Positions 23,913-33,565 are shown, numbered from the stretch's first letter. The stretch: 62,980 nucleotides of DNA from AG41 sp965653495 (GCA_965653495.1 CBFHAJ010000001.1:1-62980), one strand, 5' to 3'. The notes: a model not told the origin generated them from the sequence alone. A program made the numbers and translations.

Positions 23913-25257
23913 GGAACTCGATGATCGCCTGCTTATCCCGCTCGCTCAGGCGCACGAACTGATTGGTCACGCCGTTCGCCTCTCCCCGATGCCGGACGAT
24001 GGCGTCGCGCAACGTGAGCGAAGCGGCGTCGTGCATCAGGCGGGGGCGCAACCGCACGCCCCACAGCGGAGCCGTCCGCATCTTGTTCTGGGTGCTGCCG
24101 AAGGCGGCGCGGGAGAAGTCCCTCCACGGGACCTGCGTAGAACGCCGACCGTAGTGCTCCTGCATCGTCATGACGATGCCGTCACCGGTGCCCACGTCGT
24201 GCAGCAGAAAGTCTCCGAACGGGTGGAACGTTTTCGCGCCGAGCGCGGGCGGAATGGTGTCCACGCCGCCGTTGATCGTGGTGCCGGCCGGCGCCGTGAC
24301 CAGGGCGCGCACATGGCACGTCGCGCACCCCACCGAATCGAACAGGGCCGATCCGCGCTTCGCCTGGGGACTCTTCGCGAGGATCGTGTCGCGCGCGGGG
24401 GCCTTGGTGGCCCGCATGAACCGGGCGAAGCGATCGATGTCGGCCAGGCCGGTCGAGTCGTTCTGGTTGTTGGGCTCGTCCGCGGTGTTGCAAATGGTGG
24501 TCACCTCGTCGGGAAAGAGCCGGCTGGTGATGCCCATCTCGTTGAGGTAGGCGTCTCCGGAAAAAGAAAGCAGGCTCGCCTGCTGGTTCTTCCAGCCGAA
24601 GCGACCGACGCGCGTCGTGCCCGGGGCCTCGAGCACTGGAACCCGCAGGACCTGACCACAGATCTTGCCGTGGGTGCGGCGGCACTGTTCGCGACCGATC
24701 CGCTCGAGCGTCGTGTCGTCCACGGCCTCCACGAATCCGTCGCCCAGCAGGTTGAGCGAGAGGCGCGTGGTACGAATCTTCTCCGAGTCGGGAACGCGCT
24801 CCTGGATCTCGGAGTCCGGGAACTGCGCGTTGGGGCAGATGGCGCGGTCGTTGATCAGGGTGCGGCCGGAGATCACGGTCGTGCCGCGGCCGATGGGAAT
24901 GTCGGGGTTCTCGAATCTTCCGTCGCGGCCCCGATGCCCCACACGCAGCTCCGTCACCTGACTGGCGCCGCCTGACGTCGGGTTCTGGTGGCATTCGCGG
25001 CAGGACTGCGCGTTGTAAAGTGGCCCTAACCCGTCGGCGATCTCTTCGACCTCGTCGAACGCTTCCCGATCGGTGCTGTGGATCGAGTCCGTCACCGCGC
25101 CGTTGCTCAAGTTATCGAAGCCGGTGCGGGCGTCGGGCCCTCCCGGATCGGGCGGCTGATGGGGCGGCGGTGCGGGAGGCTGCTGCTGGCAGGCGGCGAC
25201 GAGCGACACGAGCAGCGCGAGGCACATGACACGATGGGACCGGGAAGCGGCGGCCAT
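23899..25257 (-). CDS. Di-heme oxidoreductase (DHOR/DUF1111) lipoprotein
   Basis: This is a 452-aa protein with a lipoprotein signal (LLVSLVAAC, lipid Cys 23), a heme motif CRECH at 86-90 and a second CATCH at about 325. The conserved ISGRTLINDRAICPNA, LLGDGFVEAVDD, LNEMGITSRLFPDE and RTAPLWGVRLRPRLMHDA segments fit the DUF1111 thiol-oxidoreductase family. These are MauG-like putative electron-transfer enzymes of the periplasm; the substrate is unknown. The ATG at 25257 follows GGAG and gives the lipobox; the frame is open far upstream but antisense to the DUF5916 gene, so a longer protein is unlikely. Confidence 0.9.
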   Translation of the reverse strand: MAAASRSHRVMCLALLVSLVAACQQQPPAPPPHQPPDPGGPDARTGFDNLSNGAVTDSIHSTDREAFDEVEEIADGLGPLYNAQSCRECHQNPTSGGASQVTELRVGHRGRDGRFENPDIPIGRGTTVISGRTLINDRAICPNAQFPDSEIQERVPDSEKIRTTRLSLNLLGDGFVEAVDDTTLERIGREQCRRTHGKICGQVLRVPVLEAPGTTRVGRFGWKNQQASLLSFSGDAYLNEMGITSRLFPDEVTTICNTADEPNNQNDSTGLADIDRFARFMRATKAPARDTILAKSPQAKRGSALFDSVGCATCHVRALVTAPAGTTINGGVDTIPPALGAKTFHPFGDFLLHDVGTGDGIVMTMQEHYGRRSTQVPWRDFSRAAFGSTQNKMRTAPLWGVRLRPRLMHDAASLTLRDAIVRHRGEANGVTNQFVRLSERDKQAIIEFLKSL

Positions 25258-25335
25258 GCGAACGCTCCGGTGATGAGGGGATGATTGGGAGCCGTTGCAC
25301 GATAACGACTCGGCAGGGCCGTTGCACAGCCGCGA

Positions 25336-27588
25336 GTGGAGGTCATCTTTCTCGCCCTGCACATGCACCGTCCGGTTGGGGTGATCGTCGCGCTGGCCAT
25401 CGCGGGTCTCCTCACCAGAACCGCGGCGGCCCAGCAGTCGAGCGCGACCATTCGCGCCGCACCCTTGCGCTCGGCGGTCACGCTCGACGGCACGCTCGAC
25501 GAGCCGGCCTGGGCCTCGGCTGACTCGATCAGCGAGTTCCACCAGCGCGAGCCGCTGGCCGGCGCGCCCGCCACCGAGCGCACCGTCGTCAGGGTGGCGC
25601 ACGACGCAGACGCGCTGTACATCGCGGTGCGCTGCGGCGACTCGAGTGTACCGCAGGTGCGCGCCAGCCAGCTGCGGCGCGACGCGGATTTGTCGAGCGA
25701 CGACCACGTCATCCTCCTGATCGACAGCTTCAACGACCGGCGCGGGGCCTTCGTGTTCGCCACCAATCCGAATGGCGCGATGTGGGACGCGCAGTTCGCC
25801 GGCGTGGACGAGCTGAACGAGAACTGGAACGGCGTGTGGGACGTCGCCGTCGCGCGCGACAGCGCCGGCTGGACCGCAGAGTTCCGCATCCCGTTCCGCG
25901 CCCTGCGGTTTCGCCCGGGGGAGGCCGGCGACGTGACGTTCGGATTCAACGTCGGACGCTTCATCCGCCGCAAGAACGAAGAGGACCTGTGGCGCTCCTA
26001 CGGGCGGGCCCAGGGGCTCTACCTGCTGAGCAACGAAGGGACGATCACCGGCCTCGGCGACCTGCACCGTCCCCACGACCTCGAGCTGTATCCCTACGCC
26101 CTCGGCCGGGCGGTGGAAACCGAACACGACAGCCTGGGCGCTCCAACGACCGGCGGCTTTCTGGGCGGCAAGACCGGCGTCGACGCCAAGCTCGCCGTTT
26201 CGCCGACGCTCACGGCGGACCTCACCGTGGGTACGGACTTCGCGCAAGTCGAGGCCGACCAGCAGGTCATCAACCTGACCAGCTTCCCCATCTTTTTCCC
26301 CGAGAAGCGCGAGTTCTTTCTCGAATCAAGCGGGCTGTTCGACCTCGGGACCCCGGGTAAGGTACAGCTGTTCTACTCGCGCCGGGTCGGACTCGACACC
26401 AACGGGGTGCCCGTGCCGATCGACGTCGGCGGGCGGGTGTACGGACGACTCGGGGGAGGGCCCTGGAAGCTCGGCATTCTCGACACGCAGACAGGAGGGA
26501 CCGACCCGGGCAACGACGCCGTCGTGCGTGTCCAGCATGACCTGTTTGACCGCTCATACCTCGGCGCGATCGCGACCCTCCACGCCCGACCCAACGGTCA
26601 GGGTGTCGAGCGAGCGGGCGGACTCGACATCGACCTACCGCTGATCGTCCACGGAGCGAACCTGGAGCCCAAGCTGTGGATCGCTGGCAGCCAGACTCCC
26701 GGACTGCCCGGCACGGCGCTCGCGTGGCGGCTGTCGACGGACAACCCGAACGACCTGTTCGACAACTTCGTGTCGCTCTACTTCGTCGACTCGAGCTTTG
26801 CCCCGCCGCTCGGCTTCGTGCGCCGGACGGGGATCTGGGAGACCACTGGTCATGTCGACTTCATGCCTCGACCAGGAGTGCTGGGCATCCGTCAGCTCGA
26901 CTTTACTTTCCCCATCCCCAGCTGGGACGTCATCGCGAGGCAGACCGGCTCGCCGCTCGTGAGCGCGGACTGGCAGAACGCCTGGTTCGAATGGCGCATG
27001 CTCGGCGGCGACCGCCAGAACGGCGATCACTTCGAGGTCAACTTCCAACGCCTCATGGATGCGCCGAGCGACACGTTCACGATCTTCCCCGGGGTGGTGA
27101 TTCAGCCTGGGCGGTATTGGTGGTCGCGCTACGAGCTGCAGTATCTGACGAGCCCGGGCCGCCCCGTGAGCCTCGCGGCGTTCGTGAACTGGGGGCAGTT
27201 CTATGGCGGGCACAGCACCGACCTCGAGCTCAGCGCGGTGTGGCGTGGGAGTGGACATGCGATCGTGAGTAGCAGCCTGACACGGACCAGCGCGCGGCTC
27301 CCCGTCGGAACGTTCACGGCGACGCTGTCGGTGAACCGGCTGGAGTACGACTTCACCACCCGAGCGAGCCTGCTCGCGTTCGTGCAGTATGACAACGAGG
27401 GCCAGCGCGTCGACTTCAACGTGCGGCTGCACTGGATCCCGCTGATCGGCGACGACGTCTACCTCGTGTGGAACTCGGGCTTCACCACCGACCCGCTGTC
27501 GCCGTTCCGGTTTCCGGACACGCGGGCTCTGGCCAGGCCACTCAACGGCGCGGTCATTCTCAAGGTGGTGCACCGTCTCACGCCCTGA
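25336..27588 (+). CDS. DUF5916/CBM9-like outer-membrane protein
   Basis: The 750-aa protein has a signal peptide, a CBM9-like beta domain (about 45-235) and a long C-terminal beta-barrel-like DUF5916 region with PEKREFFLESSGLFDLG and LFYSRRVG. The CBM9 part has LDGTLDEPAWASAD, LYIAVRCGDS and WTAEFRIPFRALRF. Such proteins are abundant in Gemmatimonadota and Bacteroidota and may handle extracellular sugars. Start is uncertain: GTG 25336 or, giving a cleaner signal peptide, ATG 25363. The end is 12 nt before the MFS gene, so the two may be an operon. Confidence 0.88.
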   Translation: MEVIFLALHMHRPVGVIVALAIAGLLTRTAAAQQSSATIRAAPLRSAVTLDGTLDEPAWASADSISEFHQREPLAGAPATERTVVRVAHDADALYIAVRCGDSSVPQVRASQLRRDADLSSDDHVILLIDSFNDRRGAFVFATNPNGAMWDAQFAGVDELNENWNGVWDVAVARDSAGWTAEFRIPFRALRFRPGEAGDVTFGFNVGRFIRRKNEEDLWRSYGRAQGLYLLSNEGTITGLGDLHRPHDLELYPYALGRAVETEHDSLGAPTTGGFLGGKTGVDAKLAVSPTLTADLTVGTDFAQVEADQQVINLTSFPIFFPEKREFFLESSGLFDLGTPGKVQLFYSRRVGLDTNGVPVPIDVGGRVYGRLGGGPWKLGILDTQTGGTDPGNDAVVRVQHDLFDRSYLGAIATLHARPNGQGVERAGGLDIDLPLIVHGANLEPKLWIAGSQTPGLPGTALAWRLSTDNPNDLFDNFVSLYFVDSSFAPPLGFVRRTGIWETTGHVDFMPRPGVLGIRQLDFTFPIPSWDVIARQTGSPLVSADWQNAWFEWRMLGGDRQNGDHFEVNFQRLMDAPSDTFTIFPGVVIQPGRYWWSRYELQYLTSPGRPVSLAAFVNWGQFYGGHSTDLELSAVWRGSGHAIVSSSLTRTSARLPVGTFTATLSVNRLEYDFTTRASLLAFVQYDNEGQRVDFNVRLHWIPLIGDDVYLVWNSGFTTDPLSPFRFPDTRALARPLNGAVILKVVHRLTP

Positions 27589-27600
27589 ACGCCGGCTCAC

Positions 27601-28809
27601 ATGCTGACGCCTGACGGCCGGCTGCTGTTCGCCACCCGCTCCACGCGGTTGTTCGCGTATGGCGCGCTGTCGGTCGTGCTGGTGTTCTATCTGACGAGCC
27701 TGGGGCTGAGCGCAGCTCAGACGGGTCTGCTGCTCACGCTCACGCTCGCCGGGGACACCGTAGTCTCGCTCTGGCTCACTACACGAGCGGATCGTCTCGG
27801 CCGGCGGCGCATGCTGCTCGTGGGCGCCGCGCTCATGGCCGCCGCCGGCGTGGCCTTCGCCTGGACCAGGAGTTTCCCGCTCCTGGTCGTGGCCGGCACG
27901 ATCGGGGTGATCAGCCCCAGCGGCAATGAGGTGGGGCCGTTCCTCTCCATCGAGCAGGCGGCGCTCTCGGAAGTCGTCCCGGATGGGAGGCGCACCGCCG
28001 CGTTCGCCTGGTATACGCTCGCGGGATCGTTCGCGACCGCCTTGGGAGCGCTCGCGGGGGGGATGCTGTCGCATTCGCTGCAACGGGTGCCCGTGACGCC
28101 CGTGCAGAGTTACCGTGCAGTAGTCGTGCTCTACGCCGCGCTGGGCCTGGTGCTGGCGGTGTTGTTCGGGCGGCTCTCATCGAGGGTCGAAGTCAAGGCG
28201 CCCACGCCGCAGGCACCGTTCGGGATCACCCGGTCACGCAATGTCGTCCTCAAGCTCGCGGGCCTGTTCTCAGTCGACGCCTTTGCGGGCGGCTTTGTGG
28301 TGCAGAGCTTCGCGGCCTACTGGTTCTACCTGCGGTTCGGTGTCGATCCTGCGGCGCTGGGCGCGATCTTCTTTGGGGCAAACCTGTTCGCGGGCGTCTC
28401 CGCCTTGCTCGCGTCACGGCTCGCGGCGCGCTACGGCCTCGTGAACACGATGGTGTTCACGCATCTGCCGTCCAACGTGCTGCTGATCCTTGTGCCACTG
28501 ATGCCGACGCTCTCGTTAGCGGTGCTCGTGTTGCTGCTGCGCTTCAGCATCAGTCAAATGGATGTGCCTACGCGGCAATCGTACACGATGGCGGTGGTCC
28601 GCCCGGAGGAGCGGTCCGCCGCAGCGGGAATCACGGGCGTGGCCCGCACCACCGGGGCGGCGATCGCCCCCGCGCTGGCAGGCTGGATGTACGCCCGGCC
28701 GTCGCTCGTGAACCTGCCGTTCTTCATCGCGGGGGCGCTGAAGATCGTGTACGACCTGCTGCTGTATCGTGGGTTTGTGAGACTGCGGCCGCCTGAGGAA
28801 GCGAAGTAG
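27601..28809 (+). CDS. MFS transporter
   Basis: This 402-aa protein has about 12 hydrophobic helices. The loop after helix 2 reads TTRADRLGRRR, which is the MFS motif A (G.xxDR.GRR in relaxed form). A second-half repeat is seen near GVSALLASRLAARYGLV. The substrate is not evident from sequence. The start follows the DUF5916 stop by 12 nt. Its 3' end overlaps the 3' end of the glycosyltransferase gene on the other strand by 86 nt, an unusually deep convergent overlap. Confidence 0.92.
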   Translation: MLTPDGRLLFATRSTRLFAYGALSVVLVFYLTSLGLSAAQTGLLLTLTLAGDTVVSLWLTTRADRLGRRRMLLVGAALMAAAGVAFAWTRSFPLLVVAGTIGVISPSGNEVGPFLSIEQAALSEVVPDGRRTAAFAWYTLAGSFATALGALAGGMLSHSLQRVPVTPVQSYRAVVVLYAALGLVLAVLFGRLSSRVEVKAPTPQAPFGITRSRNVVLKLAGLFSVDAFAGGFVVQSFAAYWFYLRFGVDPAALGAIFFGANLFAGVSALLASRLAARYGLVNTMVFTHLPSNVLLILVPLMPTLSLAVLVLLLRFSISQMDVPTRQSYTMAVVRPEERSAAAGITGVARTTGAAIAPALAGWMYARPSLVNLPFFIAGALKIVYDLLLYRGFVRLRPPEEAK

Positions 28810-30214
28810 CCAGCGTCCCGGTCGTCCCGAAGCCCTTCCGCGTCATTTCGCCCCACTCGCGCCGCTGCCGCACCACCGACCAGAACGCCTTGAGGCGCCA
28901 CCACACGGTACGTTGGCGGTACCCGAACGTCTCGACCAGCGCGTCACTCAACAACAGCACCAGGTCGCTGACCCGGCGGTAGCGGCGGAAGCTGACTTCC
29001 TCCAGCACGATCGCCCACAGGGAGAGCAGCATCCCGTACCCCCACGCCACGAACAGAAACAGCAGGGCGAACTGGACGTCGAGCATGTGCAGCGCGAGCC
29101 CGGCGATCGTCGTGATGTAGCCCACCACTTCGATCACCGGCGCCAGCATCTCACCGAATGTGAAGAACGGCATCGCGATGACGCCGACGCGTCCGTACCG
29201 CGGGTTGAACAACATGCTCTTGTACAGCCACATGGCCACGATCAGCCCACGATGCCAGCGCTCCCGCTGCCGCGCGAGCACGCGGCCCGATTCGGGGACC
29301 TCAGTCCACGCCACCGGATCGGGAACGAACGGAATTTCGTAGCGAATCTTGCGCTGGCGCAGGTAGCGGTGCAGCCGGACGACGAGATCCAGATCCTCGA
29401 CGATGCTCGAGGCCCGGTACCCCCCGATCGCGCTCACGTATTCCTTGTTGAACAGCCCGAACGCTCCGGAGATGATGAGGCTGCCACCCAGCTTGTTCCA
29501 CCCCAGGCGTCCGAACAGGAACGCGCGCAGATACTCGACCACCTGGACGCCGGGGAGCAAGCGCCGCGGCACACGCGCGTCGACGATCCGGCCGTCTTTC
29601 ACGGTGCAACCATTCGCGACGCGCACCGTGCCGCCCACCGCCGCCACGCGGCGCCCCATGAGGAACGGCCGGGTGAGCCGCAGCAGCGCGTCGGACTCGA
29701 TCAGCGTGTCCGCATCCACGGCGATCACGTAGGGGAACCGGCTGGCGTTGATGCCGGCGTTGAGCGAGTCGGCCTTGCCGCCGTTCTCCTTGTCGATCAC
29801 CAGCAGCCGGGTGCGGGAGCGGGAGCGATACACCGCGCGCACCGGCTTGGTAGGGATCGTGTCCGCGTAGGTGCGCGGCACCTCGTAGAGATCGAACGCC
29901 TGCCGCAGCCGGTCCATTGTGTCGTCCTTCGAGCCGTCGTTCATCACGATGACCTCGAAGCTGCGGTACTCGAGGGTGAGGATGGCGGTGATGCTCGCCT
30001 CGATGGTCGCGCTCTCGTTGTACGCGGGGGCGAGGATCGAGACCGGTGGCAGGGCGTCGCTCCCCAAGATGCGCTGGAAGTCCTCGTTCTCCGCGAGGCG
30101 CGTCTGCTCCCAGATCTCCGGGATCGACAGCACCAGCAGCAGTGCATAGAACGAGTTGAGGGCGACGAAGTACACCAGGATGACGACGCCGCCGACGTGG
30201 ATGAAGGTGCTCAC
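28724..30214 (-). CDS. Membrane processive glycosyltransferase, family 2
   Basis: This 496-aa protein has an N-terminal membrane helix, a GT-A catalytic domain and three or four C-terminal helices. The catalytic set is complete: VSILAPAYNES, MNDGSKDDT, AVDADT (DxD metal site), IVEDLDL, and the RQRERW (QxxRW) motif of processive synthases such as cellulose, hyaluronan and PNAG synthases. It should polymerise a sugar nucleotide and push the chain across the inner membrane. Start is GTG 30214, overlapping the HEAT gene stop. The last 36 residues are polar and lie over the MFS gene. Confidence 0.93.
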   Translation of the reverse strand: MSTFIHVGGVVILVYFVALNSFYALLLVLSIPEIWEQTRLAENEDFQRILGSDALPPVSILAPAYNESATIEASITAILTLEYRSFEVIVMNDGSKDDTMDRLRQAFDLYEVPRTYADTIPTKPVRAVYRSRSRTRLLVIDKENGGKADSLNAGINASRFPYVIAVDADTLIESDALLRLTRPFLMGRRVAAVGGTVRVANGCTVKDGRIVDARVPRRLLPGVQVVEYLRAFLFGRLGWNKLGGSLIISGAFGLFNKEYVSAIGGYRASSIVEDLDLVVRLHRYLRQRKIRYEIPFVPDPVAWTEVPESGRVLARQRERWHRGLIVAMWLYKSMLFNPRYGRVGVIAMPFFTFGEMLAPVIEVVGYITTIAGLALHMLDVQFALLFLFVAWGYGMLLSLWAIVLEEVSFRRYRRVSDLVLLLSDALVETFGYRQRTVWWRLKAFWSVVRQRREWGEMTRKGFGTTGTLATSLPQAAAVSQTHDTAAGRTRSSAPPR

Positions 30215-31272
30215 GCGGCGTACTCGGCCAGGGCCTGGGGCGACAGGCCGAGGATGAGGCGCGCCATGTCGCGCGCCCCAGCGTCTCCACCCACTTCGGC
30301 CGCCAGCAGCGCGTTGCGACCCGCGGCCCCGAACCGGGTGAGCGCCAGCCCGCCGCGCAGCCGCACCCACCATTCCGGGTCGCGCAGCGCGTCGCGCACG
30401 GCGGGCAGGGAGCCCGGGTCGGCGATCATCCCGAGTGAGCGGACGGCCTGCGCGCGGGCCGGCCACGCCTGGTCCTGCGCGAGCAGCGTGAGGGCGGCGA
30501 CCGACTCGGCGTGCGGGAAGCGGCCGAGTCCCCGGGCGACCTGCGTCCGGACCTCCGCATCGGGGTGCGTGGCGAGCGTGGTGAACGGCTGGCGCAGCGC
30601 GGGCTCCTGGAGCCGCCCTGCAAACTCGATGATGCGGGGCAGCCTGGGATCGTCGAGCCGGCGAAACAGCTGCTGCAGATGGCGCAGCACGGCCGGCCGC
30701 GCGTTCTTGAGCACGCTGGCGTAGTAGGCCTGGACCGTGGGGCCGAGGAAAGGGAGCCGGTCCAGGGCCGCGGTCACGAGCAGCGGGCTCGGCAGCCGCT
30801 CGAGCGTGGTCGCGGCGGCGAGCTGCACGGCGGAGTGCGAATCGTTCAGCAGGCGCAACAAGCGGCCGATGTCGTATTGCGTAGCGGCCACCGAAAGAAA
30901 GCGCGCGCACTCGAGCCGCTTCCACCATCGGGCGGAGCTCGAGTTGGAGCGGACGATGCGGGCCCACCACTGCGTCTCGAGCCCCCGCGCCAGCTCGTCC
31001 CAACGCTGGCCCGTGATGCGCGTGGACCACGTCACCAATCCGTCGATGGCGAGCGAGACCGGCAGGCGGCCGAGCGCCCGCAACACTTCCTCGGGACGGA
31101 CTTGCCCGAGGGTCCAGCGCTGCATGACGCCGTCGAGGGCGGTCCGGCGCGGGCGCCACTTGGCGCTGCGCCGCAGGCGGATCCAGCGGTTCAGGATGAT
31201 CAGGACAATGAGCGCGGCGAGCAGCACGCCCTGCACCACGGCGACGACGACGAGCAGCTGGTGGCTCTTCAC
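30211..31272 (-). CDS. Membrane-anchored HEAT-repeat protein
   Basis: The 353-aa protein has one N-terminal transmembrane helix (about 8-30), a basic stretch (RRSAKWRPRR), and then helical HEAT repeats recognisable as PDAEVRTQVARGLGRF, AWPARAQAVRSLGMI and PEWWVRLRGGLALTRFG. HEAT arrays are protein scaffolds. It starts at GTG 31272 by a GTGA overlap with the receiver gene and ends by GTGA with the synthase gene. A scaffold that ties the synthase to the adaptor and exporter is the natural inference. I know of no named equivalent in PNAG or cellulose systems. Confidence 0.85.
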   Translation of the reverse strand: MKSHQLLVVVAVVQGVLLAALIVLIILNRWIRLRRSAKWRPRRTALDGVMQRWTLGQVRPEEVLRALGRLPVSLAIDGLVTWSTRITGQRWDELARGLETQWWARIVRSNSSSARWWKRLECARFLSVAATQYDIGRLLRLLNDSHSAVQLAAATTLERLPSPLLVTAALDRLPFLGPTVQAYYASVLKNARPAVLRHLQQLFRRLDDPRLPRIIEFAGRLQEPALRQPFTTLATHPDAEVRTQVARGLGRFPHAESVAALTLLAQDQAWPARAQAVRSLGMIADPGSLPAVRDALRDPEWWVRLRGGLALTRFGAAGRNALLAAEVGGDAGARDMARLILGLSPQALAEYAA

Positions 31273-32030
31273 CGCGCCACCCAGCGTTTGATCTTCTCCA
31301 GCGCGACCCGCAGACTGATCGGCTTCACGAGATAGTCGAGCGCCCCGGCCTCGAGACCGCGGAGCTGCTCCTCCTCAGTGCCGCGTGACGCGGTGAACAC
31401 GACCCGATACGTAGCCGGGCGCTCCCGCTCGAGCGCGTCGAACATCGAGTAGCCGTCGAGCCCGGGCAAATCGACCGCCAGGAGGAGCAGCGGGTGCGTG
31501 CCCTGCACGTCGAGATCGAGCAACGCCTGCAATGCCTCGCGCCCGTTGCGATAGGTCGCGAAGCGGTAGCCGTGCGCGTTCAGGCCATACTCCAACAGCT
31601 CGGCGAGAGACGGGTCGTCTTCGACGAAGATCACTTCGGGCACTGTGCGCTCGGCCGTGGGTAGGGGGGGCGGGTGAGCCGCCCGCGCAACGGCGGGCGG
31701 GACTTCCACTCCGAGCATCTCGGCGAGCCGGGCGACGAACCAGTGCGCGATCGAGCCGCGATCCACCTCGCGGTCACCGGGTCGGGCGATCCAGTCGTTG
31801 ACGGTCGCCTCCATGCCGGCCGCAAGGCGCGATGCCTCGGCGAACCGGTGGGAGCCGCCGAATCCGCGGATCGAGCGGATCTCGCGCCCCAGGGCGCCGA
31901 GCGCGTTGGGGTCGTCGCCGGCGGCAGTGAGCCGATCGGCGAGCGTGACGAGCACGCCCAGCTGCGCCCGCATCCGCTCGAGAAACTCCGCGAGCGACCC
32001 CGGAGGCAGCTCGGAGGGCGTCGCGGTCAC
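31269..32030 (-). CDS. Degenerate Hpt-receiver adaptor protein
   Basis: The 253-aa protein has an N-terminal helical domain (about 15-110) with the Hpt-like segment REIRSIRGFGGSHRF, where the phosphorylatable His position of the usual H-x-L-K-G motif is Arg. A receiver domain follows (about 130-250): VEDDP is kept, Thr and Lys are kept (FTASRG, LVKPIS), but the phospho-Asp position reads Ala in LLLLAVDLPGLDG. Both phosphorylation sites therefore look lost. The start GTG 32030 overlaps the exporter stop. It is probably a phosphorylation-independent regulator or adaptor. Confidence 0.85.
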   Translation of the reverse strand: MTATPSELPPGSLAEFLERMRAQLGVLVTLADRLTAAGDDPNALGALGREIRSIRGFGGSHRFAEASRLAAGMEATVNDWIARPGDREVDRGSIAHWFVARLAEMLGVEVPPAVARAAHPPPLPTAERTVPEVIFVEDDPSLAELLEYGLNAHGYRFATYRNGREALQALLDLDVQGTHPLLLLAVDLPGLDGYSMFDALERERPATYRVVFTASRGTEEEQLRGLEAGALDYLVKPISLRVALEKIKRWVAR

Positions 32031-33517
32031 AGGCCCTGAGTGAACCGCAGGCCGAGGGAGCGGTACCGGAACGGTCCGGGACGCGGGCCTGCCGCCGCGG
32101 TCGCCGCCGCGCTGTTGGTGATCGCGCCGACCAGCGCGAGCTCGTTGTGGTCGCCCCACCCGCGCGAGACCGTCATGCCGATGTGCCACTCGGTCTGATG
32201 CGGCGCGCCCACGGCGATCTGCTGTGAGCCCACGCCCCCCTCGCCGCGCACGCCCCACCGCTCCCGCTGCACCGCGTAGACCGCGCGCCCCTCGATCACG
32301 GTGAAGCGGTCCGGGGCGAAGTAGCCGTTGGGCGCGCTGGTCCGGAAGCCCATGATCCGGGCCGACGGTCCCGCCTGCAGGCCCGCGGCCAGCGGCGCGA
32401 GCACGGTCAGTGTCGCCGAGTAGCGCCGATTGCGGCTCGTGTCCGAGATCCAGGCGCCCCCCGCGCCGCCCGAGATCGACCAGCCGGCGGTGGGAGAGAC
32501 GTCGACGGTCAAGTCCACGGCGTCGATCATGAACCCGCTGGCGATCAACGGCGCGGTCTCGTCGAAGGCGCTGCGGTTATAGTCGACGCTCAGCGTCGCG
32601 TAGCGCGCCGGCCGGACGCCGATGCCCAGCTCCGCCGTGAGCGGCGTGTGCGAAGGGCCCACCTCGGGCTCGAGCCGCCGCACGCCCAGCCCGGCGTGGA
32701 CGAGCGCGTCGCCGAGTGCGGCGCTCACGGACCCGCCCGCACCAAGGCTCGTCCCTCCGATTCCCTGGAGCGTTGCGCGGCGCCAGCCCGCATGCAGCGC
32801 GCCGCGGCCGTCCTCACCGAACGAGGTGCTGAGCGTCGCTTCCTGCGCGACGACGTCGTTGTGATCCGAATCGCCCGCGCCGTCCACCGTGGTCTCGACC
32901 TCGGGACGGAGCGCCGCCCGCAGCGCCCGCTCCAGGTCGAGGGCCGCGCTATCGCCCGGCGCGAGAGCGCGCGCCCGGGCGACGTACGTCTGAGCGAGGA
33001 TGGGATGGCCCTGCCAGTATAGGATCTGCGCCAAGCCGAGCAGCAGCTCGGGATCGTCGGGCGCAGTGTCGAGCGCGGCGCGCCACAGGCGCTCGGAGCG
33101 ACGCAGGTCTCCGCTCCAGGCGACGACGCGCGCCCGGCCCGCGAGGGCGTCAGGCCGCCGCGGCGACCGCGCCAGCACGGTGTCGTACAGCGCTTCGGCC
33201 GCGTGCCTGCGCCCCGCCCAGGATAGGGCGGCAGCCTGACCGACCATCACGTCCTCGTCGCGCGGCGCCAGCCGACGTGCCCGCGCGAACCGCTCGAGCG
33301 AGCGGGTGAGCTCGCCGCCCCAGCTGTCGAGGATGGCGAGCCGGTACCACGCCTGCACGTTGAGGGAATCGGTCGCGAGCACGCGGGCATAGGCGGCGCG
33401 CGCCGCGCCGTAGTCCCCGCGGCGGAACGCCTCGTCGGCGGCGGGCAGCTGCGCCGCCAGGAGCCGCGCCAGCGCGCCCGACAAGAGGGCCAGCACGCTG
33501 AGGCTGGGTATCCGCAC
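32027..33517 (-). CDS. TPR-beta-barrel outer-membrane protein (YaiO/PgaA-like)
   Basis: The 496-aa protein has a signal peptide (residues 1-22, LLAAQ), about five TPR repeats (25-200, for example GDYGAARAAYARVLATDSLNV, APDDPELLLGLAQILYWQG), and then a beta-strand-rich C-terminal half ending RSLGLRFTQGL. TPR plus barrel is the layout of PgaA and YaiO-type polysaccharide export channels. It is the first gene of the four-gene GT2 operon. Its start lies 48 bp from the divergent secreted-protein gene, so both arms likely share one regulatory region. Confidence 0.85.
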   Translation of the reverse strand: MRIPSLSVLALLSGALARLLAAQLPAADEAFRRGDYGAARAAYARVLATDSLNVQAWYRLAILDSWGGELTRSLERFARARRLAPRDEDVMVGQAAALSWAGRRHAAEALYDTVLARSPRRPDALAGRARVVAWSGDLRRSERLWRAALDTAPDDPELLLGLAQILYWQGHPILAQTYVARARALAPGDSAALDLERALRAALRPEVETTVDGAGDSDHNDVVAQEATLSTSFGEDGRGALHAGWRRATLQGIGGTSLGAGGSVSAALGDALVHAGLGVRRLEPEVGPSHTPLTAELGIGVRPARYATLSVDYNRSAFDETAPLIASGFMIDAVDLTVDVSPTAGWSISGGAGGAWISDTSRNRRYSATLTVLAPLAAGLQAGPSARIMGFRTSAPNGYFAPDRFTVIEGRAVYAVQRERWGVRGEGGVGSQQIAVGAPHQTEWHIGMTVSRGWGDHNELALVGAITNSAAATAAAGPRPGPFRYRSLGLRFTQGL

Positions 33518-33565
33518 GCACTACAGTAGGAATCACCCGCCCTCCGGCGCAAATTTCGAGCGCGG

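Noticed and set aside
23899..26247. 782-aa minus-strand frame
   Set aside because: Only the 23899-25257 part is the di-heme oxidoreductase. The N-terminal extension is antisense to the DUF5916 gene and has no domain.
26635..28083. 482-aa minus-strand frame
   Set aside because: It is antisense to the DUF5916 and MFS genes, with a typical shadow composition rich in Arg, Gln and His.
28724..31159. 811-aa minus-strand frame
   Set aside because: The part above 30214 is the HEAT gene read in another frame. The synthase begins at GTG 30214 by a 4-nt overlap.
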